From an uncultured Collinsella sp. (lineage in GTDB: Bacteria; Actinomycetota; Coriobacteriia; Coriobacteriales; Coriobacteriaceae): a stretch of DNA of 11,254 bases. The stretch covers positions 1 through 11,254 of the forward strand of contig UQRW01000059.1 of assembly GCA_900543515.1 (NCBI GenBank), written 5' to 3'. The notes under the pieces are model-generated. The model was not told the origin of the DNA, did not search any database, and saw only the letters and a list, made by a program, of their open reading frames with translations. Of this stretch, positions 5,599-11,254 are shown one piece after another (the stretch's first letter is position 1; each line of letters starts with the position of its first letter). The position numbers and the translations under genes are program-made.

Positions 5599-5670
5599 AA
5601 CGCATGGCAATCGGTGTTGGTGGAAAATGCTTGCTATCCTTACCAAGAGGAATGCTGATTGCCATGCGTT
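5599..5670. repeat. 72-bp element with perfect 14-bp inverted ends
   Basis: AACGCATGGCAATC (5599-5612) and GATTGCCATGCGTT (5657-5670) are exact reverse complements. A second inner inverted repeat TTGGT (5617-5621) / ACCAA (5642-5646) lies between them. It sits just after the flavoprotein stop codon and before the convergent pseudogene end. It could be a bidirectional terminator, but T-tracts are missing on both sides, or a small repetitive palindrome. Confidence 0.55.
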
Positions 5671-5697
5671 GATGCTTCCGCGGACAATTCCGGCGTG

Positions 5698-6200
5698 CTA
5701 AAACGCCTTCTCGTTCAAGAATTCCCTGAACGCGGGAATGTCAAAGCCAACGAGACCACGCCCGCGCTCTCCAATGACGCCGTCCTCCAGGAGGCGGCGT
5801 TTGTATTGGCTTGCGTAGTTGCTGGCGACGCCCATGCGTTTGGCTATCTCCGAGACCCTGCTGGGGCCAGAATCGGGCAGCATCGCGAGCAAAAACTCAA
5901 TGTCTTTATCGGAAAGCTCCCGATAGGTCGTTTCGAGAGAAGCCCGATGCCATGCTTCTCGAGTTGCCTGAAGATGCCATTCATGCACGTGCGCCAGTTG
6001 CCCTGGGCTTCTTGAACATATGTCCAATCGATGCCCACTGGACCAATTTGAACACCGTTCATGCGCGCGTGAGACTGTGAAAGGTAGCTATCTGCCGCTT
6101 CTTTGGTTCGCTCGATAATATCTTCGAGCATGCCTGGCATGGCGGAGCCATTTGCTGTACTCCATGGTGGCTCCTTTGCAAGTTTTGCTAATTTTTGCAA
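5698..6200 (-). pseudogene. Decayed AAA family ATPase (P-loop and middle deleted, frameshifted)
   Basis: Two fragments of one ATPase lie in different frames. The upstream one (6200 to about 5940) contains MPGMLEDIIERTKEAAD, IGPVGIDWTY and GNWRTCMNGIFRQLEKHGIG, the region that in intact relatives follows the P-loop. The downstream one (about 5940 to 5698) contains TYRELSDKDIEFLLAML, the winged-helix segment VSEIAKRMGVASNYASQYKR and GVIGERGRGLVGFDIPAFRE, the usual C-terminus. The Walker A part is absent in front, and the Walker B/sensor middle (well over 100 residues in relatives) is missing at the junction near 5933-5942, where the frame also changes. Full members are about 400 residues. The product cannot hydrolyse ATP and the gene is a remnant. 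The similarity is from memory of the family but both halves agree in order and spacing. Confidence 0.8.
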
Positions 6201-6230
6201 CTTTTGCTAACTTTTGCGAGTTTTGCTAAC
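6175..6230. repeat. Three 19-bp tandem repeats of TTTTGC type
   Basis: Three units with exact 19-bp period start at 6174 (first base changed), 6193 and 6212, each of the form TTTTGCRASTTTTGCTAAY. Within each unit TTTTGC recurs every 9-10 bp, about one helical turn. The array overlaps the apparent 5' end of the AAA ATPase remnant and lies upstream of it on the minus strand. It is suited to cooperative protein binding, like an operator or iteron array, or may simply be a slippage product. Confidence 0.65.
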
Positions 6231-6292
6231 GGCTTAGGACGGTGCGGGAACCCCCCGTATCGTCGACATTTCCGAGGATGACCTCCGCAACG

Positions 6293-6335
6293 AGCGGGGT
6301 CCGGGGCGCGATATTGCTGCGCTCCGGACCCCGCT
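6293..6335 (-). terminator. Terminator hairpin after the topoisomerase operon
   Basis: AGCGGGGTCCGG (6293-6304) pairs perfectly with CCGGACCCCGCT (6324-6335), and pairing continues inward through GCGC (6306-6309 with 6319-6322) to a 7-nt loop, giving about 18 bp in total. It starts 34 bases past the stop of the topoisomerase A-like gene. No clear T-tract follows on the minus strand, so it may act as an RNA 3' end stabiliser or a Rho-assisted stop. Confidence 0.55.
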
Positions 6336-6368
6336 GCTTTGTAAAACTATGGCGGTTCTGCCGTCGTC

Positions 6369-8609
6369 CTAATCAAACAAACTCGGCATGTCGTTTTCCT
6401 TCATAAGTGCACCGGCGGAGGGGAGGCTCTGCGCGGTGAACTTCTCGGCCGAGACGCCGGCGCCAAGAATCTCCTCGGTCGTGCCGACGGTGGTGACCGA
6501 GCGGCCCTTCTTGGCGGTAAAGGCCTGGACGCCCTGCGTGTTGGTGGTCGTCTTGGTCTTGAGCAGCGACGTGTTGAAGTTCATCAGGCGGTAGTCGCTC
6601 GAGACCAGCGCGATGTCGCGGTCCTCCTTGAGCACCTGGGCATACAGCAGCTTGCTGCCACCGTAGATGGCGTTCTTAAGGCGTTTGCGGTTGGTCTTGG
6701 TGACGTATCCAGAAAGCGCGACGCGCACCACGCGGCCGTTCTCAAAGACAAACAGCACGTCGGCCTTGTAGTCCTCGGGGTCGATGACCCAGATGACACT
6801 CTCGTCGGGTTCCATCTCGAGGTCGGTGGGCAGGTACGAGCCCAGCTGAGCCGACTTGGTGTCCTCAAACGCCGCAACCTTGCACTTGTACACCTGACTC
6901 TTGTTGGTAAAGACCAGCAGTTCGTGGGTGTTGGAGGACGGGAATTCGATAAAGGGTTTGTCACCGTCCTTGTACTTGAGCGTGGTCGCCTTCTTGAGCA
7001 CGCGGTCCGTCATCTTCTTAAGGTAGCCATCGCGCGAGAGCATGATGGTCACCGGGTACTCCTCGACCTCGGGCTCCAAGCTTACCTCGATAACCTCATG
7101 GGGCTCGATTCTGCCCGTACGGCGCGGCATCACGTACTTCTTGTTGACCGCGGCCAGCTCGTCGCTGATGACCTTCTTGATGTTCTCCTCGCTGGAGAGG
7201 ATCTCCTCAAGCTCGGCAATCTCGCCCTCAAGCTTGGCGATGTCCTTGGTGCGGTTGAGGATGTACTCCTCGTTGATGTTGCGGAGCTTGAGCTCGGCAA
7301 CAAACTCGGCCTGGGTCTCATCGATGTCGAAACCCTTCATAAGGTTGGGCACGACCTCAGCCTCGAGCTTGGTGCCGCGGATGATGGCGATGGCCTTGTC
7401 GATGTCGAGCAGAATCGCCTCGAGGCCGTGCAGCAGGTGCAGGCGCTCGGACTTTTTGCCTAGGTCAAAGTTAATGCGGCGACGCGTGGACTCAATACGC
7501 CACTTGACCCACTCGTGCAGAATCTGGCGCACGCCCATAACACGGGGATAGCCGTCGACGAGCACGTTGAAGTTGCACGAGAACGAATCCTGCAGCGTGG
7601 TCGAGCGATAGAGCTTGGCCATGAGCTTGTCGGGGTCGACACCGCGCTTAAGGTCGATGGCGATGCGCAAACCCGAGAGGTCGGTTTCGTCGCGGATGTC
7701 GGCAATCTCCTTGACCTTGCCCTCTTTGGAGAGCTTGACGATGCGCTCGATAATGACATCGGTCTTGGTGGTGTAGGGGATCTCGTAGACCTCGATAATG
7801 CGCTCTTCGGGAATCCAGCGCCAACGGGAGCGGATCTGGAAGCTGCCAAGGCCGGTCTCGATAATCTTTTCCATCTCCTCGCGGCGGTAGATGATCTCGC
7901 CGCCGGTCGAGAAGTCGGGCATGGGCATGTACTCGAGCAGGTCGCAGTCGGGGTCCTGCAGGTAGTGCATTGTGGCAGTGCATACTTCGTTGAGGTTGAA
8001 GCCGCAGATGTCGGACGCCATGGCGACGCCGATGCCTTTGTTGGCCGAGACGAGGATGTTGGGGAATGTGGTGGGCAGCAGGCGCGGCTCCTTCATGGCG
8101 CCGTCGTAGCTGTCGACGAAGTCGACCGGGTCCTTGTCGATGTCCTTGAAGATCTCGGCGCTGATGGGGGAGAGCTTGGCCTCGGTGTAACGCGAGGCGG
8201 CGTAGCTCAGGTCGCCCGAATAGTATTTGCCAAAGTTGCCCTTCGACTCCACGAAGGGGGCAAGCAGCGCTTCGTTACCCGTCGCCAGGCGCACCATCGT
8301 CTCGTAGATCGCGGCGTCGCCGTGCGGGTTGAGCTTCATAGTCTGACCCACGATGTTGGCGCTCTTCTGGCGCTCGCCCTTGAGCAGACCCATTTTGTAC
8401 ATGGTGTAGAGCAGCTTGCGGTGCGAGGGCTTAAAGCCGTCGATCTCGGGGAACGCACGCGAAACGTTGACGCTCATAGCGTAGGGCATGTAGTTGACCT
8501 CGAGCGTCTGCGTGATCGGCTGGTCGGTGACCTCGGAGTGCAGGCCGATGACGTTCTCGGCGTTAACCTGCTTTTTCTTTGGCTGGTTCTTCGTCTTCTT
8601 CTTTGCCAC
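6369..8609 (-). CDS. Divergent type IIA DNA topoisomerase, subunit A (ParC/GyrA-like)
   Basis: A 746-residue DNA cleavage-reunion subunit. It shows YAMSVNVSRAFPEIDGFKPSHRKLLYTM (43-70; the usual form has PDVRDGLKPVHRRIL), NPHGDAAIYETMV (94-106) with the quinolone pocket, and the catalytic pair R140-Y141 in AASRYTEAKLS, which attacks the DNA backbone. Tower landmarks are FPNILVSANKGIGVAMAS (182-199) and IADIRDETD (302-310); a coiled coil lies near 385-490, and a reduced beta-pinwheel domain from about 505 to 735. I find no GyrA box (QRRGGKG-like), so it is unlikely to supercoil and more likely decatenates or relaxes. The residue aligned with E. coli GyrA Ser83 is Ala99 and with Asp87 is Glu103, which predicts reduced fluoroquinolone binding. 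The start is GTG with AGAGGA upstream. It lies 45 nt after the B-subunit gene in one operon. The protein is clearly separate from canonical gyrase. Confidence 0.93.
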   Translation of the reverse strand: MAKKKTKNQPKKKQVNAENVIGLHSEVTDQPITQTLEVNYMPYAMSVNVSRAFPEIDGFKPSHRKLLYTMYKMGLLKGERQKSANIVGQTMKLNPHGDAAIYETMVRLATGNEALLAPFVESKGNFGKYYSGDLSYAASRYTEAKLSPISAEIFKDIDKDPVDFVDSYDGAMKEPRLLPTTFPNILVSANKGIGVAMASDICGFNLNEVCTATMHYLQDPDCDLLEYMPMPDFSTGGEIIYRREEMEKIIETGLGSFQIRSRWRWIPEERIIEVYEIPYTTKTDVIIERIVKLSKEGKVKEIADIRDETDLSGLRIAIDLKRGVDPDKLMAKLYRSTTLQDSFSCNFNVLVDGYPRVMGVRQILHEWVKWRIESTRRRINFDLGKKSERLHLLHGLEAILLDIDKAIAIIRGTKLEAEVVPNLMKGFDIDETQAEFVAELKLRNINEEYILNRTKDIAKLEGEIAELEEILSSEENIKKVISDELAAVNKKYVMPRRTGRIEPHEVIEVSLEPEVEEYPVTIMLSRDGYLKKMTDRVLKKATTLKYKDGDKPFIEFPSSNTHELLVFTNKSQVYKCKVAAFEDTKSAQLGSYLPTDLEMEPDESVIWVIDPEDYKADVLFVFENGRVVRVALSGYVTKTNRKRLKNAIYGGSKLLYAQVLKEDRDIALVSSDYRLMNFNTSLLKTKTTTNTQGVQAFTAKKGRSVTTVGTTEEILGAGVSAEKFTAQSLPSAGALMKENDMPSLFD

Positions 8610-8654
8610 GATTTCCTCTTGAACTTCTTATGGGCCGTCGTTATCGATTTGCTG

Positions 8655-10652
8655 CTATTGCAGGTCCAGCTGGTCGAGGTATTCCTTGCCGTGCTCGGAG
8701 ATATGGCGCTTGCGGCCTGCCTCGTCATTGCCCAACAACAGGTTGAACATGGTCTCCATCTTGGTGACGTCCTCGGGCTCCACCTTGATCAGGCGACGCG
8801 TCTCGGGGTTCATGGTGGTGAGCCACATCATGTCCGGATCGTTCTCACCAAGACCCTTGGAGCGGTTGATGGAGCACTTCTGGTCGCCAATCTCTTTGAG
8901 GATGCCGTTCTTCTCGAGCTCGGTGTAGGCAAAGTAGGTCTTCTCTTTGCAGTTGATCTCGTAGAGCGGCGACTCGGCGATATACACGTAGCCCTCGTCG
9001 ATAAGCGTGGGCACCAGACGGTAGAGCATGGTGAGCACGAGCGTGCGGATGTGGTACCCGTCGACGTCGGCGTCCGTACAGATGATGACCTTGTTCCAGT
9101 TGAGGTTGTCCAGGTCAAAGGCGCCAAGGTTCTTGATGCGCTTGTCTTTGATCTCCACGCCGCAGCCCAGCACGCGCATGAGGTCCATGATGATGTCGGA
9201 CTTAAAGATGCGCGGGTAGTCCTCCTTCAGGCAGTTGAGGATCTTGCCGCGGACGGGCATAACACCCTGGAACTCGGCATCGCGCGACGTGCGAATGGCG
9301 CCTGCTGCCGAGTCACCCTCTACGATGTAGATCTCGCGGCGGCTCTTGTCCTTGGAGCGGCAATCGATGAACTTTTGCACACGGTTGGCCATGTCGGTCT
9401 TCTGCTGCAGGTTGGTCTTGATGCTCTGGCGCGTCTTCTCGGCGTTCTCGCGCGAGCGCTTGTTGATGAGCACCTGCTCCATGATCTTGTTGGCGGCATC
9501 TTTGTTCTCGATCAAGTAGGTCGAGAGGCGCTCCTTAAAGAATGCCGTCATGGCCTGCTGGATAAAGCGGTTATTGATGGCCTTCTTGGTCTGGTTTTCG
9601 TAGGACGTCTGGGTGGAGAAGCAGTTGGTCACCAGTACCAGGCAGTCCTGGACATCTTGCCACTTAATGCCGCTCTCGTTTTTGTTGTACTTGCCCTGTT
9701 GCTTGATGTAGGCATCGATGGCGCTGGTCAGAGCACTGCGGGCGGCCTTCTCGGGTGAGCCGCCGTTCTCGAGCCACGATGAGTTGTGGTAGTACTCTTG
9801 CATCGTGAAGGTGCGCGAGAAGCACATGCAAGCAGTGATTTTTACGTTGTAATCGGGCAGGTCTTCACGGTCGCGACCACGACGGTCGGCCTCGATAAAG
9901 AAAGGCTCGGTGAGGTAGTCGGTACCGACCTTCTCGAGCACATAGTCCTCGATGCCCTTGGGATAGCAGAAGTCCTCTTCGGAGAACTCGCCGTCGTCGC
10001 CCTCGATACGCAGACGGAAGGTCACGTTGGCGTTGACCACGGCCTGGCGGCGCATGGTCTCGCGATACCACTCGTGGGGGATGCTGATGGAGGTAAAGAC
10101 CTCAAGATCGGGGCGCCATTTGATGGTGGTGCCGGTACGGTCCTCGTCGCTGGGCTCAATCTCGAGTGCCTTCTTTTTGGCACCGACGACCTTGCCCTTC
10201 TTAAAGTGCAGGGAGTACTTGTTGCCGTCGCGCCAAACCGTGACGTCCATGTACTCGGATGCGTACTGGGTTGCGCACGAGCCCAGGCCGTTGGTACCGA
10301 GCGAGAAGTCGTAGTCGCCGCCCTGGTTGTTATTGTATTTGCCACCGGCGTAGAGCTCGCAAAAAACGAGTTCCCAATTAAAGCGCTTCTCGGAGGGGTT
10401 CCAGTCGAGCGGGCAGCCGCGGCCGTTGTCCTCTACCTGAATGGAGCCATCGCGAAAGGCGGTAAGGGTGATGAGCTTGCCGTAGCCCTGGCGCGCCTCG
10501 TCAACGGCGTTGGACAGGATCTCGAAGGCGGCATGCGCGCAGCCATCGAGTCCGTCCGAACCAAAAATGACGGCGGGGCGCAGGCGTACGCGTTCCTCGT
10601 CCTTGAGCTGGCGGATACTGTCGTTACCATAGTTTGCGGTGTTTTTTGCCAT
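8655..10652 (-). CDS. Divergent type IIA DNA topoisomerase, subunit B (ParE/GyrB-like)
   Basis: A 665-residue ATPase-Toprim subunit. The GHKL ATP site is intact: E44 and N48 in FEILSNAVDEA (43-53), DNGRGCP (75-81), YAGGKY (101-106), the lid SLGTNGLGSCATQYAS (117-132) and the gamma-phosphate lysine K356 in NQTKKAINN. The Toprim metal site is intact: VEGDSAAG (444-451), PVRGKILN (466-473) and CTDADVDGYHI (525-535). Differences from canonical GyrB/ParE are the block RPAVIFGSDGLDG (25-37) in place of RPGMYIG, and RSKGLGE (597-603) in place of RYKGLGE. With the downstream A subunit it should form an A2B2 enzyme that passes one duplex through another. The length (665) lacks the insert seen in some proteobacterial GyrB proteins. 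It is the first gene of the operon; the AAAGGAG at 10675-10669 is rather far from the ATG and GAGAGCGAG is nearer. Confidence 0.93.
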   Translation of the reverse strand: MAKNTANYGNDSIRQLKDEERVRLRPAVIFGSDGLDGCAHAAFEILSNAVDEARQGYGKLITLTAFRDGSIQVEDNGRGCPLDWNPSEKRFNWELVFCELYAGGKYNNNQGGDYDFSLGTNGLGSCATQYASEYMDVTVWRDGNKYSLHFKKGKVVGAKKKALEIEPSDEDRTGTTIKWRPDLEVFTSISIPHEWYRETMRRQAVVNANVTFRLRIEGDDGEFSEEDFCYPKGIEDYVLEKVGTDYLTEPFFIEADRRGRDREDLPDYNVKITACMCFSRTFTMQEYYHNSSWLENGGSPEKAARSALTSAIDAYIKQQGKYNKNESGIKWQDVQDCLVLVTNCFSTQTSYENQTKKAINNRFIQQAMTAFFKERLSTYLIENKDAANKIMEQVLINKRSRENAEKTRQSIKTNLQQKTDMANRVQKFIDCRSKDKSRREIYIVEGDSAAGAIRTSRDAEFQGVMPVRGKILNCLKEDYPRIFKSDIIMDLMRVLGCGVEIKDKRIKNLGAFDLDNLNWNKVIICTDADVDGYHIRTLVLTMLYRLVPTLIDEGYVYIAESPLYEINCKEKTYFAYTELEKNGILKEIGDQKCSINRSKGLGENDPDMMWLTTMNPETRRLIKVEPEDVTKMETMFNLLLGNDEAGRKRHISEHGKEYLDQLDLQ

Positions 10653-10682
10653 ACTCGCTCTCTCGGTGCTCCTTTGCTGCGT

Positions 10683-10751
10683 TTAAGTCATATAGATAGT
10701 CAAGGTAGCATAGCCCAGCCCATAGGCGATTCCAACCAACACGAAATCCAT
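10683..10751 (-). CDS. Possible 22-residue hydrophobic peptide
   Basis: A short frame begins MDFVLVGIAYGLGY and ends TIYMT, with the stop 30 bases before the topoisomerase B start. It is almost wholly uncharged and long enough for one membrane helix. It starts immediately after the SOS-type box and has no Shine-Dalgarno sequence, so it may be chance. If real, it would be a leader peptide or a small LexA-controlled membrane peptide. Confidence 0.15.
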   Translation of the reverse strand: MDFVLVGIAYGLGYATLTIYMT

Positions 10752-10765
10752 CGAACAATCGTTCG
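10752..10765. promoter_or_regulatory. LexA (SOS) box candidate upstream of the topoisomerase operon
   Basis: CGAAC-AATC-GTTCG is a perfect 5-bp inverted repeat with a 4-bp spacer and contains the GAAC-N4-GTTC core of Gram-positive and actinobacterial LexA boxes; with the flanking T at 10751 it reads TCGAACAATCGTTCGG. It is centred about 106 bp upstream of the topoisomerase B start, within the only promoter-bearing region of that operon. Confidence 0.55.
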
Positions 10766-10868
10766 GATTAACGGGGATAGTGTTTAGTGGTAGCGCGGCA
10801 TTGTTAAACAAATTTGGCAACCGATGAATTTTATTTAATAGAGACCTAGTTTTACTAAACAAAATCGA

Positions 10869-11087
10869 ATGATGCTGATTGTGCGAGCGGGCACACCGAT
10901 CGACTATCAATCACGTTTACTCGGAAAAAACCGAGTCGGTTTTGTCCGAGTAAGTTTGAAGACGGCCGAATGCGTCCTGCTGCGTTTGCGGTTGGATGCG
11001 TTTATCAAAAACGTGCCATGCGGATTGTTGGCGAAAAGACGCCGTGCCAAGCTCGAGGCAGAACTCGACTCCTCTGACGATATCTAA
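10869..11087 (+). CDS. Doubtful small basic protein (72 codons)
   Basis: An open frame that ends EAELDSSDDI just before a terminator. It is rich in Arg, Leu and Lys (LLAKRRRAKLEAEL) with an acidic tail. The ATG pair at 10869 has no ribosome binding site and the frame runs straight through the 31-bp palindrome, so a later start such as TTG at 10956 (KTAECVLLRL) is possible but also lacks a good site. I recognise no family. The terminator right after the stop is the main reason to keep it; it could instead be a non-coding transcript. Confidence 0.25.
   Translation: MMLIVRAGTPIDYQSRLLGKNRVGFVRVSLKTAECVLLRLRLDAFIKNVPCGLLAKRRRAKLEAELDSSDDI
10920..10950. repeat. 31-bp near-perfect palindrome
   Basis: CTCGGAAAAAACCGA (10920-10934) and TCGGTTTTGTCCGAG (10936-10950) are mirror arms around a single G, with 14 of 15 positions paired (mismatch 10926/10944). 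As DNA it is a large two-fold operator-like site; as RNA it folds into a 12-bp stem with a GAGTC loop. It lies between the topoisomerase promoter region and the right-hand terminator. Confidence 0.6.
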
Positions 11088-11092
11088 TGCGT

Positions 11093-11130
11093 AATGGGCT
11101 GGCTCTGGGTATCCAGAACCAGCCCATTTT
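11093..11130 (+). terminator. Intrinsic terminator
   Basis: AATGGGCTGG (11093-11102) pairs with CCAGCCCATT (11119-11128), with an inner CTGG-GTAT-CCAG hairpin, followed by TTTTG. The T-run is on the plus strand, so it ends a plus-strand transcript coming from the 10869-11087 region; it may also stop the minus-strand gene that ends at 11178. Confidence 0.6.
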
Positions 11131-11177
11131 GATGTTCTATGAGCCGAGTTGGCGTCTCTCACAAAGGTAACTAGGAG

Positions 11178-11254
11178 CTAGCGAGGCCTATCCGAATTGC
11201 CCTCATTGGCGGTATCTTTTTCGAGCGCCGTGCGGCGGGCGCTGTAGGCGACGA
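11178..11254 (-). CDS. C-terminal end of an unidentified protein (cut by window edge)
   Basis: The minus strand is open from the window edge to a TAG at 11178-11180. It encodes 25 residues beginning VAYSARRTALEKD and ending EGNSDRPR, a charged, hydrophilic tail. GC-rich third positions and the nearby terminator at 11093-11130 fit the end of a real gene. Too little is visible to name a family. Confidence 0.45.
   Translation of the reverse strand, partial: VAYSARRTALEKDTANEGNSDRPR

Larger units (their letters stand above)
10653..11177. other. Upstream region of the topoisomerase operon and right-hand intergenic zone
   Basis: No confident gene lies in these 525 bases. They hold the leader and presumed promoter of the topoisomerase operon with a SOS-type box (10752-10765), a possible 22-codon hydrophobic peptide on the minus strand (10683-10751), an AT-rich stretch (10800-10870), a 31-bp palindrome (10920-10950), a doubtful plus-strand frame (10869-11087) and a terminator (11093-11130). 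Confidence 0.6.

Noticed and set aside
6144..6174. GGAGCCA / TGGCTCC inverted repeat near the ATPase remnant start
   Set aside because: Only 7 bp with a 17-nt spacer and inside a degenerate region; not enough to call a site.
6238..6370. Plus-strand frame containing PRIVDISEDDLRNERGPG
   Set aside because: Reads like protein for a few residues but has no start, passes through the operon terminator hairpin and ends without family similarity; treated as chance.
7515..9758. Long open plus-strand frame of about 747 codons across the topoisomerase genes
   Set aside because: It is antisense to two complete, motif-bearing topoisomerase genes, has low-complexity Val/Leu/Asp-rich composition typical of a shadow frame of GC-rich coding DNA, and matches no family.
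10782..10860. GTTTAGT (10782-10788) and ACTAAAC (10854-10860) as an inverted pair
   Set aside because: Short, 65 bp apart and in AT-rich sequence, so expected by chance.
1..11254. tRNA, rRNA, CRISPR array, insertion-sequence ends
   Set aside because: I looked for cloverleaf arms with CCA ends, regularly spaced 25-40 bp repeats and transposase motifs and found none that hold up.

Overview
The window looks like part of a chromosome from a high-GC, gut-type actinobacterium of the class Coriobacteriia (Collinsella, Olsenella or a relative). This is inferred from the mix of GC-rich codon use, an orphan LanFEG-type lantibiotic-immunity transporter, a TetR stub beginning ARNKYP, a DUF4143 ATPase, a decayed AAA ATPase of a type common in that class, and a divergent second type IIA topoisomerase pair. 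The genus is not proven from sequence alone.

Layout. Positions 1-1843 (minus strand) hold three translationally coupled genes of a LanF-LanE-LanG type ABC exporter; the last runs off the left edge. Upstream of it, 1844-2299 is a regulatory and remnant zone: a GC-rich hairpin, an 11-bp-spaced CGTTA direct repeat, two palindromes next to a truncated TetR reading frame, and a structured RNA region ending in a strong hairpin. A ToxN/AbiQ-like toxin reading frame follows (2300-2748, plus strand). Its best start (MKIVS with a ribosome binding site) is out of frame with the body, so the gene looks frameshifted at its 5' end. Position 2959-3378 (minus) is a YjdF (DUF2992) gene whose leader carries an anti-Shine-Dalgarno element, which suggests riboswitch-type control. 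It is divergent from a DUF4143 P-loop ATPase (3586-4821, plus). A small flavoprotein with a four-cysteine iron-sulfur motif follows (5058-5588, plus). Convergent to it is a heavily deleted AAA ATPase pseudogene (5698-6200, minus), preceded by three 19-bp tandem repeats.

Positions 6369-10652 (minus) are a two-gene operon for a complete but divergent type IIA topoisomerase: a ParE/GyrB-like ATPase-Toprim subunit, then 45 nt later a ParC/GyrA-like cleavage subunit with no recognisable GyrA box. It ends at a strong hairpin. About 100 bp upstream of the operon is a near-perfect SOS box of the GAAC-N4-GTTC type, so the pair may be under LexA control; this is the most attractive lead in the window. 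The right end (10653-11254) holds a possible small hydrophobic peptide, a 31-bp near-perfect palindrome, a doubtful 72-codon frame closed by a terminator, and the last codons of a minus-strand gene cut by the window edge.

Overall, stable operons (transporter, topoisomerase) flank a patch of about 4.5 kb of accessory genes, two of them broken and one reduced to a stub, with visibly lower GC in the ATPase part. This is the usual picture of a variable chromosomal spot.
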